NCBI GenBank assembly: GCA_019358855.1
Contig: JAHHII010000007.1
Coordinates: 124,001 to 188,000, forward strand
Direction of reading: 5' to 3'
DNA from: Timaviella obliquedivisa GSE-PSE-MK23-08B
GTDB taxonomy: Bacteria; Cyanobacteriota; Cyanobacteriia; Elainellales; Elainellaceae
DNA length: 64,000 nt
Below, piece by piece: positions 34,471-43,000 of this stretch. Each line of letters opens with the position of its first letter. Positions within the stretch are counted from its first letter, which is position 1. The notes below the pieces were generated by a model. It saw nothing but the letters and a program-made list of their open reading frames with translations, had not been told where the DNA came from and ran no database searches. The position numbers and the translations under genes are program-made.

Positions 34471-36777
34471 ATGGTCAAGAGATCGCTCCAAGCATCGCTT
34501 TCTGGAATACAACAGGCTAAGCAAGCTTTTGATTGTAAAGGGTGGACGCAGGAAAATCTAGCAGAGGAGGTGGGCTTGAAGACACGCCAGCCAATCTGGC
34601 GTTTTTTCACGGGTCAACCAGTTGAACGCCACTGTTTCCTGGAGGTTTGCTTACTATTAGGACTAGATTGGCGAGAGATTGCAGTCAATCCTCCAGTCGA
34701 ACTTCCTGAGCCTGTAGAACCTGCTGGAACTCCTGTTGCAGACATCGATACTCTAGTACAACAGGTCAGGTTGAAGCGGTATGGTAGAATTCAAGACCGA
34801 TGTGGCACCTTGCATCTGTTGGACATTAGCCAACTCGTTAGAATTGATGACCTGTATATTGATGTCAATGTTCTAGAGGAGATTCCTAGCCAGCAGTGGT
34901 TAGAGTTATCTGATCTACAACGTTTCGCGCCTGACGAACTGGGGCGTTTTAGTTTAGGAGAGGTATCTCAATCTCAAATTGAAGGTATGGGAGCGGTCAA
35001 AATTTACTCAAAGCTCCGGATATTGGGTAACCCAGGATCGGGTAAAACTACCTTTTTGAATCATCTCGCCATTCAGTGCAATCGAGGTCACTTTGCTGCT
35101 AATCGGGTGCCTATTTTTGTTACTTTGAGGGATTTTGCCGATGAGTCTAGAACAACAGGCAAGTTTAGTTTACTGAGTTATATCGGTGAAGAGTTTCTTA
35201 CCTCTGGAATTTCACAAACCTTTGTGCTGGAAACTCTGCTGCGAGAGGGCAGAGTGCTGCTGCTACTAGATGGGTTAGATGAAGTGCTTTATCAAGAGCG
35301 TAAGACTGTTGTGAAAGAAATTCGCAGACTTTCTGAAAAATATCAACAGAATTTGTTTGTCGTGACTTGCCGCACAGCGGCTAAAGCCCTTAGCCTGACT
35401 CGCTTTACAGATGTTGAAATTGCTCCATTTACCCCAGACAAAATTAATGGCTTTGCCCAAAAGTGGTTTACAACATTGACGAAGACAAACAGTTACAGTG
35501 GACACAAACTGGCAAATCAGTTCATTGAAAACCTAGACTTGCTTGAAAATAAGCCACTCCGTGAACTTGCCATTACTCCTTTATTTCTACATCTTGCTTG
35601 CCGGGTCTTTCTTCATCAACAAAAATTTCCGACCAAACGATCGGAGTTTTATAAGCAGTGTTTAGACCTTCTGCTTAGTAGATGGGACGAAACTAGGGGG
35701 GTTGAGCGGGACGAAATATACCAAAGTTTTTTGTTGCCGCAAAAGCTGAAGCTACTCGGTCAGGTTGCCACAGCAACGTTTGAACAAGGTGATTATTTCT
35801 TTGAACAACATACCGTTGAACAATATATTTGTGACTATCTTCGTGATTTACCGAATGCCTCGACGGAGCCTGAAGAATTACAATTAGAGAGTGAGGCGAT
35901 ACTTAAGGCGATCGAATTACAACATGGGTTGCTAGCCGAACGTGTACAAGGAATTTTCTCTTTTTCACACTTAACTTTTCAAGAGTATTTTACGGCTCGA
36001 AAGATTGTTGCCAGTTGTAATTTACAGGCATCGGAACAAACATTAGAACAAGCATCGGAACAGCCTCTAGAACACTTAGCGACTCATATTACTGACCCTC
36101 GCTGGCGGGAAATCTTTTTGTTGGTGATCACCATGTTGCCTAATGCAGATGCTTTGGTGCGGTTGATAAAACAACAAATTGATGCGATCGTGGCTGAAGA
36201 TCCTTATCTACAAGAATTTTTAGCCTGGGCAAGCCAGCAGTCTTTGGCTACACCATCGCCTGCGGCTGTTCGTGCCTTTCACCTTGCTCTCGCCCATAAA
36301 CCTCATCTCGTCCCGCACTTGGCACTCGCCTCTCCCCTGGATCAAGGGATTCTTCTAAATATGGTGCTGGATGACTTAGTACAGAAGTGTCTTGCTGCTA
36401 CTACTGATTTTGTCTTGCTCCGAGCCTGTGTCGATGCCCTCAACAATGCTCTAATTATGGTGCTTGATCTTGAGTTCCATCAAGCGCTGCAATGCCTCAA
36501 AGACCAACTCCCCAACTTGACAAAGCACCCAGACAAAGTTCAGTCATGGTGGCAAATAAATGCTTTTGATTGGACGGAGCGGCTGAGAGCAGCGATCGCC
36601 CAGCATCATAACATTTCGCATGATTGGCACTTCAGCTTAGAACAACAACAGTTACTACAACGCTACTACGATGCGAACCAGTTGTTGAGTGATTGCCTCA
36701 ATAGCAATTGTGAGTTGACAGATACTGTACGACAAGAGCTTAGAGCAACCCTACTATTACAGAGTCAGCAAAGATGA
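34471..36777 (+). CDS. NACHT-domain STAND NTPase with N-terminal HTH-like domain
   Basis: 768 residues. N-terminal 70 residues look like a helix-turn-helix of the form KGWTQENLAEEVGLKTRQPIWRF. A linker domain (about 95-165, KRYGRIQDRCGTLHLLDI) follows. The NACHT module has Walker A GNPGSGKT (186-193), Walker B LLLLDGLDEV (263-272) and sensor VTCRT (298-302). A helical region includes FSHLTFQEYFTARKIV, and the C-terminal 200 residues are all-helical. Bacterial NACHT proteins include NLR-like anti-phage sensors, and cyanobacteria carry many; the role here is inferred. A 24-bp imperfect tandem duplication (36028-36075) codes ASEQTLEQ then ASEQPLEH. The 3' end overlaps the truncated ketolase by 13 bp. 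Confidence 0.88.
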   Translation: MVKRSLQASLSGIQQAKQAFDCKGWTQENLAEEVGLKTRQPIWRFFTGQPVERHCFLEVCLLLGLDWREIAVNPPVELPEPVEPAGTPVADIDTLVQQVRLKRYGRIQDRCGTLHLLDISQLVRIDDLYIDVNVLEEIPSQQWLELSDLQRFAPDELGRFSLGEVSQSQIEGMGAVKIYSKLRILGNPGSGKTTFLNHLAIQCNRGHFAANRVPIFVTLRDFADESRTTGKFSLLSYIGEEFLTSGISQTFVLETLLREGRVLLLLDGLDEVLYQERKTVVKEIRRLSEKYQQNLFVVTCRTAAKALSLTRFTDVEIAPFTPDKINGFAQKWFTTLTKTNSYSGHKLANQFIENLDLLENKPLRELAITPLFLHLACRVFLHQQKFPTKRSEFYKQCLDLLLSRWDETRGVERDEIYQSFLLPQKLKLLGQVATATFEQGDYFFEQHTVEQYICDYLRDLPNASTEPEELQLESEAILKAIELQHGLLAERVQGIFSFSHLTFQEYFTARKIVASCNLQASEQTLEQASEQPLEHLATHITDPRWREIFLLVITMLPNADALVRLIKQQIDAIVAEDPYLQEFLAWASQQSLATPSPAAVRAFHLALAHKPHLVPHLALASPLDQGILLNMVLDDLVQKCLAATTDFVLLRACVDALNNALIMVLDLEFHQALQCLKDQLPNLTKHPDKVQSWWQINAFDWTERLRAAIAQHHNISHDWHFSLEQQQLLQRYYDANQLLSDCLNSNCELTDTVRQELRATLLLQSQQR
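36028..36075 (+). repeat. 24-bp in-frame tandem duplication in the NACHT gene
   Basis: 36028-36051 and 36052-36075 both read GCATCGGAACA followed by a diverged TTAGAACA/CTAGAACA ending. It doubles an eight-residue ASEQ(T/P)LE(Q/H) segment in the helical part after NACHT. Confidence 0.8.
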
Positions 36778-37067
36778 CGAACCTTCTGATAGGGCAGGAG
36801 GGCATAGAGTGTAAGGGTGAATTGTCCAATCCAATGACTTAATCGGAGATTGCTGGGAAGAACGACCCCGTGAATCGCGTCATGAGCCACAATGAACAAT
36901 CCAGACTGGATAAAAGTTCGCCCTAAAACAGCCAGCAAAACCCCTAGGGGTGACAATTGCTCAACGTTCAGTGTTGAGAGAAATCCTAGGCTACCGATCC
37001 AAATAGCTACGATCGCGATAGCAAAAAGAAGTCCTATCAGTGGCTTGATCTTAGAATCAGGTTGCAC
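36765..37067 (-). pseudogene. Truncated carotenoid ketolase (CrtW-like) / fatty acid desaturase N-terminus
   Basis: Only 100 residues. Two membrane spans precede IVAHDAIHGVVLPSN, the first histidine motif (HDxxHG) of CrtW-type ketolases and related desaturases, then FTLTLYALLPYQK. Family members continue for about 150 more residues with HxxHH motifs; here the frame ends after VRHLC, about 12 bp before the NACHT stop on the other strand. The sequence beyond is NACHT coding and no desaturase motif is seen there on the minus strand. The gene has lost its 3' part. Its ATG overlaps the upstream minus gene by 11 bp, so the original operon order is still visible. CrtW is preferred over a fatty acid desaturase but not proven. 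Confidence 0.75.
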
Positions 37068-37389
37068 TCAAATCTGCCTCATTCAAAACAACCATCGTTT
37101 CTGCACCCACTCTCCCGAACTCAGGTTCTACTCCTAACTCCATTTCAATGAGATAAGTCCAAGTCCCAGATTCAGATTTAAAGTTTCGTACGATTCCGGC
37201 TCCGCCCACAAAACTGACTCGCTGCGTATGGCAAAAACTGGGTGCTTTCATTGAAATGGCAATCATAAAGTAAGGCTCGTAAGTTGATGCTTCTGTTTTA
37301 AGAGAAGAACTTAACGATGTTTTGCGTCTTTTTAGGTAAAGAACCTGAACCCGCTCTGTGTCTTCAGACTGTTTTAGTGCAATTTGCAC
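37057..37389 (-). CDS. Conserved cyanobacterial hypothetical protein
   Basis: 110 residues from a GTG (37389). Mostly beta-strand, with RVSFVGGAGIVRNFKSESGTWTY and EFGRVGAETMVVLNEADL. No known motif, no membrane span. Overlaps the start of the truncated ketolase by 11 bp, which suggests the two were an operon. The start is not certain. Confidence 0.65.
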   Translation of the reverse strand: MQIALKQSEDTERVQVLYLKRRKTSLSSSLKTEASTYEPYFMIAISMKAPSFCHTQRVSFVGGAGIVRNFKSESGTWTYLIEMELGVEPEFGRVGAETMVVLNEADLSAT

Positions 37390-37489
37390 AACTTATACGT
37401 AAATCAAACGCTTGCTGAAACGTGATTTCTAACAGCAGGATGCAAAACTATGTCTTGTCTACGAATTATGACAAAACCAAGAGGAAACT

Positions 37490-37891
37490 ATGGCTGACAT
37501 TGTAGATACTGCGGTAATGGCTGGGTCATTTAATACCCTCGTTGCTGCTGTTAAGGCGGCTGGTTTAGTTGATACGCTTAAGGGTGCGGGCCCATTCACC
37601 GTGTTTGCACCCAGTGATGAGGCGTTCGCCAAGTTGCCAGCAGGGACAGTAGACGCATTGCTAAAAGATATTCCTAAGCTCAAAAAGATCCTTACCTATC
37701 ACGTTGTGTCAGGTAAAGTGATGGCGGCTGACGTTGTGAAGCTGAAATCAGCAACAACGGTCGAAGGTTCAGACGTAAAAATTGATGCCTCAAGCGGTGT
37801 CAAGGTGAATGATTCTACAGTCACAACGCCAGATGTTGTGGCTGATAACGGAGTCATCCACATTATTGACAGTGTGCTGATGCCTGCGTAA
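37490..37891 (+). CDS. Fasciclin (FAS1) domain protein
   Basis: 133 residues, a single FAS1 domain: [17 protein letters not shown], then [17 protein letters not shown] (H1 motif), [13 protein letters not shown] with the conserved YH, and [15 protein letters not shown] (H2). FAS1 domains mediate adhesion, usually outside the cell, but no signal peptide is seen. AGGA precedes the ATG. A 24-bp tandem repeat lies just after the stop. Confidence 0.95.
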   Translation: MADIVDTAVMAGSFNTLVAAVKAAGLVDTLKGAGPFTVFAPSDEAFAKLPAGTVDALLKDIPKLKKILTYHVVSGKVMAADVVKLKSATTVEGSDVKIDASSGVKVNDSTVTTPDVVADNGVIHIIDSVLMPA

Positions 37892-37902
37892 GCGATCTCT
37901 TC

Positions 37903-37950
37903 GAGATACCCGCGAGGGGTCGCTGCGAGTTACCTGCGAGGGGTCGCGCC
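37903..37950. repeat. Two-copy 24-bp tandem repeat
   Basis: GAG(A/T)TACC(C/T)GCGAGGGGTCGC plus three bases occurs at 37903-37926 and 37927-37950. G/C-rich, directly after the fasciclin stop. Function unknown. Confidence 0.85.
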
Positions 37951-38038
37951 AACATCAACAATGCTCCTACTATTCATTGGTGAACCTGCGTCTTAATTGA
38001 TTCAGGTTCACCTTTCTAAAATTAATTCAAACTTAAAA

Positions 38039-38230
38039 ATGGAAACTTCTTCAAAGGATTTGTCAGGTTTATTAAGAGATTTCGAGCGACAGGGAATGTC
38101 TCCACCCTTCAGTCAATCTTTGCTTAGTGAGCCTAATTGCCCTTGCTGCTCAGACGCACTACTCCGTCCTATGCGTTTGGAAGAAATCTACTGGCGTTGT
38201 AGTTGCCGCTATCAGAATAAATTTATTTAA
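38039..38230 (+). CDS. Small Cys-rich hypothetical protein
   Basis: 63 residues from ATG 38039 (frame open to 37997). The second half has CPCC...YWRCSC, a possible zinc site (CxCC and CxC). No family recognised. It precedes the NYN gene by 60 bp on the same strand. Confidence 0.55.
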   Translation: METSSKDLSGLLRDFERQGMSPPFSQSLLSEPNCPCCSDALLRPMRLEEIYWRCSCRYQNKFI

Positions 38231-38290
38231 GAAACGCGATCAAATTGCAAAACGCGATCGGTACAACTTCCGCTACCAGGAGACTAACAA

Positions 38291-38962
38291 TTGATACACA
38301 CAGTCTACAAAAAAAAGATTTTAGATGGAGCCATTCAGGAACCCTCTCATCACAGATCAAATTCTACAAGCACTCCGGTTCAAGATGGCACGACCAATTT
38401 AGATAACATTACTAAAAAAAATATTTCTGATCCAGGCGATCGCGGTCGAGTCATCGTTTTTATCGATGGTTCAAACCTATTTTATGCCGCTTCAGATCTC
38501 GAAATTGAGATTGATTATGTCAAGCTGCTAAGTTATTTAGTAGATAAAGCTTATCTCGTTCACGTACTTTTCTATACAGGAAATGATCCTGAGAATAAGA
38601 AGCAGTGTGAATTTCTTAAGTGGATGAGTGGTCATGGGTTTCGAGTAATTGCTAAAGCTCTGACACAAGCTCCAAACGGTGTTAAAAAAGCCAATCTTGA
38701 TGTAGAAATTGCAGTGGATATGATGATGCTAGCTCGGTATTGCGACACAGCCGTTCTAGTGAGTGGCGATGGAGATTTCGCTTATGTGGTGGATGCTGTT
38801 GCTAAACAAGGTGTTCGGGTTGAAGTGGTTGGGTTGCGATCGATGACCAGTGGTACTCTGATTGATGTTGCCAACCGTTATATTAATCTCGCCGACATTC
38901 AACAAGCCGTTAAAAAGATTGATAGTGATGTTGCTTGCTCATTGGTTAATGCCAAAGAATGA
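38291..38962 (+). CDS. NYN-domain (LabA/DUF88-like) protein
   Basis: 223 residues. The first 50 are polar and likely disordered. The NYN domain follows: VIVFIDGSNLFYAA with the first Asp, KKANLDVEIAVDMMM, and AVLVSGDGDFAYVVDAV with the Asp-rich motif, then GVRVEVVGL. The PIN-like fold suggests ribonuclease activity. In Synechococcus, LabA acts in circadian output, but this similarity is at family level only. TTG start at 38291 is supported by AGGAG at 9 bp; no ATG fits. No obvious partner. Confidence 0.88.
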   Translation: MIHTVYKKKILDGAIQEPSHHRSNSTSTPVQDGTTNLDNITKKNISDPGDRGRVIVFIDGSNLFYAASDLEIEIDYVKLLSYLVDKAYLVHVLFYTGNDPENKKQCEFLKWMSGHGFRVIAKALTQAPNGVKKANLDVEIAVDMMMLARYCDTAVLVSGDGDFAYVVDAVAKQGVRVEVVGLRSMTSGTLIDVANRYINLADIQQAVKKIDSDVACSLVNAKE

Positions 38963-38981
38963 GCAGATGATTCCATCAATT

Positions 38982-40028
38982 TTATTGTCGCTCTGACGAT
39001 TCTGCATCTGCTTTAGGAAGGGTACGTTTTGTGGAAAAACCGTTGAGAATAATGCCCCGAACTATTGACACTTCTTCATTCAAGCTATCTGCATGGTCTG
39101 TGTATTCTGTTGCTGCACTTTGGAGGTCAATGGCTTTCATTCGCTCAGACATCTGACGCAGGAACGTTACCTTTTCGTCCATAATGCGAGTCGCTGACCA
39201 CAAAGCATTTTCGAGATTTTGAGTCTGCTCTGCTAAAAAAACATCTGCGGTAAAAGAGTGCCCTGTATGACACCGAAGCCGCACGGGTTCTTCTTTGCCG
39301 ATTTGCCAAATGCTGCCGTTGCATTCTGGGCAAGTATAAGTGGTGCGGGTGCCAATTAATTCAACGTTCTCTAAAAATTCTTTGGCATTGAACTGCTGTT
39401 CGACAATCTTAGATTCGACTTCTATCTCTGCGGTTATGGGATAAGCTTCCTCATTGTTAGTAGGTTCATGCGATAGACGCACTAAAAGGTCTGAAATTTC
39501 TACCATTGGAACGCAGTAATCAACCTTAACGTACCGCAAGGCACTCTTTGCCATGCTGGGGTATTCTGCTTCTTGCGGGTCTTGCACGATCGCCACACCG
39601 CCTCGTTTTTTGACTGCCTGTAACCCTACGGTGCCATCGTCTAAGTGCCCTGTGAGGACAACTCCTACTACTCTTGAACCATAGGCGCGTGCGGCTGAGC
39701 GAAATAAAGCATCGATCGCGGGTCTGAAGCGATTCTCTTGAGGTCCACGCACCACCCGGATCGAGCCTTGATTGACTAACAGGTGATAATCGGGAGGGGC
39801 AACATAAATTCGCCCTTTTTGAATTCTTTCTCCATCGACCGGGTGGGAGGCTGGAAACGAGCTAACGTCTGTCAGAATCTTGGGGAGGATACTGGGTTTA
39901 TCGGCTGCTAGGTGTTGAACAATAAAGAGAACTGCATCAATGTCAGCAGGCAGCGCGCCTAAAATCATGCCCAGTGCCTTGAGTCCACCTGCTGAGGTTC
40001 CAATCACAATAACGTCGTGTTCCGGCAT
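38982..40028 (-). CDS. cheB: Stand-alone CheB-type methylesterase with C-terminal zinc-ribbon
   Basis: 348 residues. CheB catalytic domain (about 1-190) without a receiver: IGTSAGGLKAL (Ser), FIVQHLAADKPSILP (His) and VVLTGHLDDGTVGLQ (Asp). A C-terminal extension carries YTCPECNGSIW...RCHTGHSF, a CxxC...CxxxH putative zinc site, then a helical region. This extension is typical of cyanobacterial and environmental CheBs not tied to flagella. Starts ATG 40028 with AGGAAG; only 10 bp after the stop of the large fusion gene, so the two are one operon. Confidence 0.93.
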   Translation of the reverse strand: MPEHDVIVIGTSAGGLKALGMILGALPADIDAVLFIVQHLAADKPSILPKILTDVSSFPASHPVDGERIQKGRIYVAPPDYHLLVNQGSIRVVRGPQENRFRPAIDALFRSAARAYGSRVVGVVLTGHLDDGTVGLQAVKKRGGVAIVQDPQEAEYPSMAKSALRYVKVDYCVPMVEISDLLVRLSHEPTNNEEAYPITAEIEVESKIVEQQFNAKEFLENVELIGTRTTYTCPECNGSIWQIGKEEPVRLRCHTGHSFTADVFLAEQTQNLENALWSATRIMDEKVTFLRQMSERMKAIDLQSAATEYTDHADSLNEEVSIVRGIILNGFSTKRTLPKADAESSERQ

Positions 40029-40038
40029 AAAGTTCTTC

Positions 40039-43000
40039 CTAACTTTCTTTCACCAGGGTTGCAATTAGCAATATCAATGGATCTAAATCAACAGGTTTTG
40101 CAACATGAGCTTGAAACCCAGCGTCAATTGCCATTTGACGCTCTTGCTCACTCGCGTAGGCAGTAATCGCGATCGCCGGAATCTGTCCTCCAGCTTCGGC
40201 GTTGAACGCTCTGATTTGGCGAATTAATGAATAGCCATCTTCTTCTGGCATCCCGATATCGGTTAGCAGCACATCATATTTACCAGGATTTTCAGTAAAA
40301 GCCGCGATCGCCTCTCTTACCGATGCGACGATGAGCACTTCTGCACCAGCTTCTGCCAACGTATATTCCATCAAGGCACGACTGTCTTCCTCATCATCCA
40401 CTACCAGGATGCATAAGCCAGCAAGAGCAGGAGCTTCAGCAATCGATGTTGATGGCGCTGCGGTAGATGATTCTCCAGTATCCGTTGGCTCTATCGATCG
40501 TGTATCTGCCAAAGGTGACGATCGCAAAGGCAACTTAACTATCATGGTGGTGCCTTGACCCTCACCTGCACTCTCTGCTTCAACCGTACCGCCATGAAGC
40601 TCTACTAGCTGACGCACAATCGATAGGCCCAATCCTAAACCTGCGCTAGCTTTTGTCGTGCTAGAGTCGCCCTGGCGAAAGCGATCAAAGATGTGGGGTA
40701 ACAAGTCTGCTGAAATGCCTCGTCCTGTATCGCTGACTCGAATCTGAGCTTGCTGATTTACAGCTTCCAGAGTAATTTCTACTTGCCCACCAGCGGGGGT
40801 AAACTTGATGGCATTAGACAGGATATTCCACAGAACTTGCTGTAAGCGATCAGGATCTCCTAGAACAGATACGGTTGTTAGATCTGAAACGATTTGAACC
40901 GCTTTTGCTTCTGCCGCCGGCTGAATTGACTCGATCGCTACCCTCACCACCAAAGCCAGATCAATCAGCCGAGTTCTTAACTGTAGCTTTCCGCTAACGA
41001 TACGTGACACATCCAGCATATCGTCAATTAACTGAGATTGCGCTCTAGCACTCCGTTCAACAGTTTCGATCGCCCGTATAGTGGCAGCTTCATCAAACTT
41101 GCGAGTGCGGAGTAAGTTTAACCATCCCAGCATCACGTTGAGCGGATTCCGCAGCTCGTGAGAGAGATTGGAGAGGAAGACATCTTTGGCACTATTTGCG
41201 GTTTCCGCTTCCTGGCGAGCGGCTTGCTCTTGTCTCAGTAACTGCGATCGCTCTGTTTCAAACCGCTTGCGATCGGTGATATCTTCAATCGCTAGCAAAA
41301 TTCTCTGGGCATCCCCATCCTCGACAATTTTCCAGGCATTCAGCAGCATGGTTTTCTGTCCAATTTTCTCAAACTGATGCTCAATTTCAAAGTCTTCAAT
41401 GACCGTATCATCAGCAAAAGCATTGTTGAGGAGCGATCGCAGTCCCGGCAGATTCCATTGTCCGTTTCCGAGTTCAAAAAGAAGCGTTTGCGCGGTTTCA
41501 GCAGGCGAAACCTGGAATGTTTCATAGAACGCTCGATTGGCTTTGTTCACACGGAAGTTAGACTCCAGCACAATCAGGGGAACTTGGACTGTTTCCACAA
41601 TTGCTTCGGCGTAATTTCGGGCAGCTTCTAAAGTAACTGCACTGCGTTTGAGGTCATCAATATCAAACAGCACCAACACCACCCCATCAATCTGGTTTTC
41701 GACCGTGCGGTACGGACGAATCCGCAGCATATAGCAATGACCGCCTGGGGTTTGAACTTCTAGCTCTTTGACAGTCAGCGTCTCCAATACTTCCAATATC
41801 AGAGGTTCTAAATCAGGAGAGTTGAGATTTACTCGGATATCACTTAGAGGTCTGCCGGCATCAGTGGGAATGAAATTAAAGAGGCGCTGCGCCATGGGCG
41901 TGAACCGCCGAATGTGTAAATCGTTTGACAACATCAAAATCGGAATATTGATACTGGCAAGTAAATTGGTTAAATCATTGTTGACCTGGTAGAGTTCCGA
42001 ATTGCGGCTGCGAAGCTCTTCGTTTGTCGTGTTGAGTTCTTCGTTAGTTGCTTGAATCTCTTCTTTGGCAGTTTCTAGCTCTTCGTTAGTGCTTTGAAGT
42101 TCTTCATTGCTCGATAAAATTTCCTCGTTGGCGACTTTGAGGTCTTGATTGACGTGTTCCTGCTCTTGAATCACGACTTGCAGGTATTCTTGAGTTGCTG
42201 CCTGTTCTTGAATGGAGGCTGCAAGCGCTTGCTGCAATCGAGCGATCTCCTGCTCCAGGTTTTCCTGTTGGCTTTCAAAATCAACTGGAGCGATCTCTAT
42301 TAGAGGGACTTCTTCAAACAAAACTAAAAAGTGGCGTTCCTCAGTCGCTGAAGCCTGAAACGGAATCACTTGAAGATTGACCATTCTAGAGCTATCACCC
42401 TCTGCGATACATAGCTCGTTTTTTCGGACGAGAACATTTTGCCGTTGTGCCTGATAAATGGCAGCGCGTAACTCAACTAGCAATCCCTCTCGTACCATGT
42501 TGAATAAATTGTGGGTGGCGGTTCCAGAAACCAGCTTAAGGTAGCGATCGATATCTCCCCGCAGTTGCAAAACATCCATCTTGTCGTTAATGACTACACC
42601 CACAGGAGCGTAATAGTTCAAGATCACCTGATCAGTCTCTTTTTGTAAGTCAAACTCATTAGTCGAAGATTGAGCGCCCTTCAAGCGATCGCTTGGCTTA
42701 ATACTTCGATAACTGCTAGTTACAAAGGAAAATGTGGGACGAGTAGCGTTTGGCTTCTTAGCGTAAAGCTTGTATTTTCTGTCTACTGAAGTAAACAAAT
42801 CTGAGTATTGTCCAGTACCTTCTGCTGTGCCCAATAGCAGGAAGCCTTTTGAATTAAGGCCGTAATGGAAGATCAGCATAATTCGTTTTTGCAGGGCTTC
42901 TCCTAAATAAATCAGCACATTCCGGCAGCTCACGAGATCCAAGTTGGAAAAAGGCGGATCGCTACCTAAGTTTTGGCGGGCAAACACGCACAGTTCACGC

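Noticed and set aside
37903-37950. Tandem repeat considered as a CRISPR fragment
   Set aside because: Two adjacent copies with no spacer between them and no cas genes in the window.
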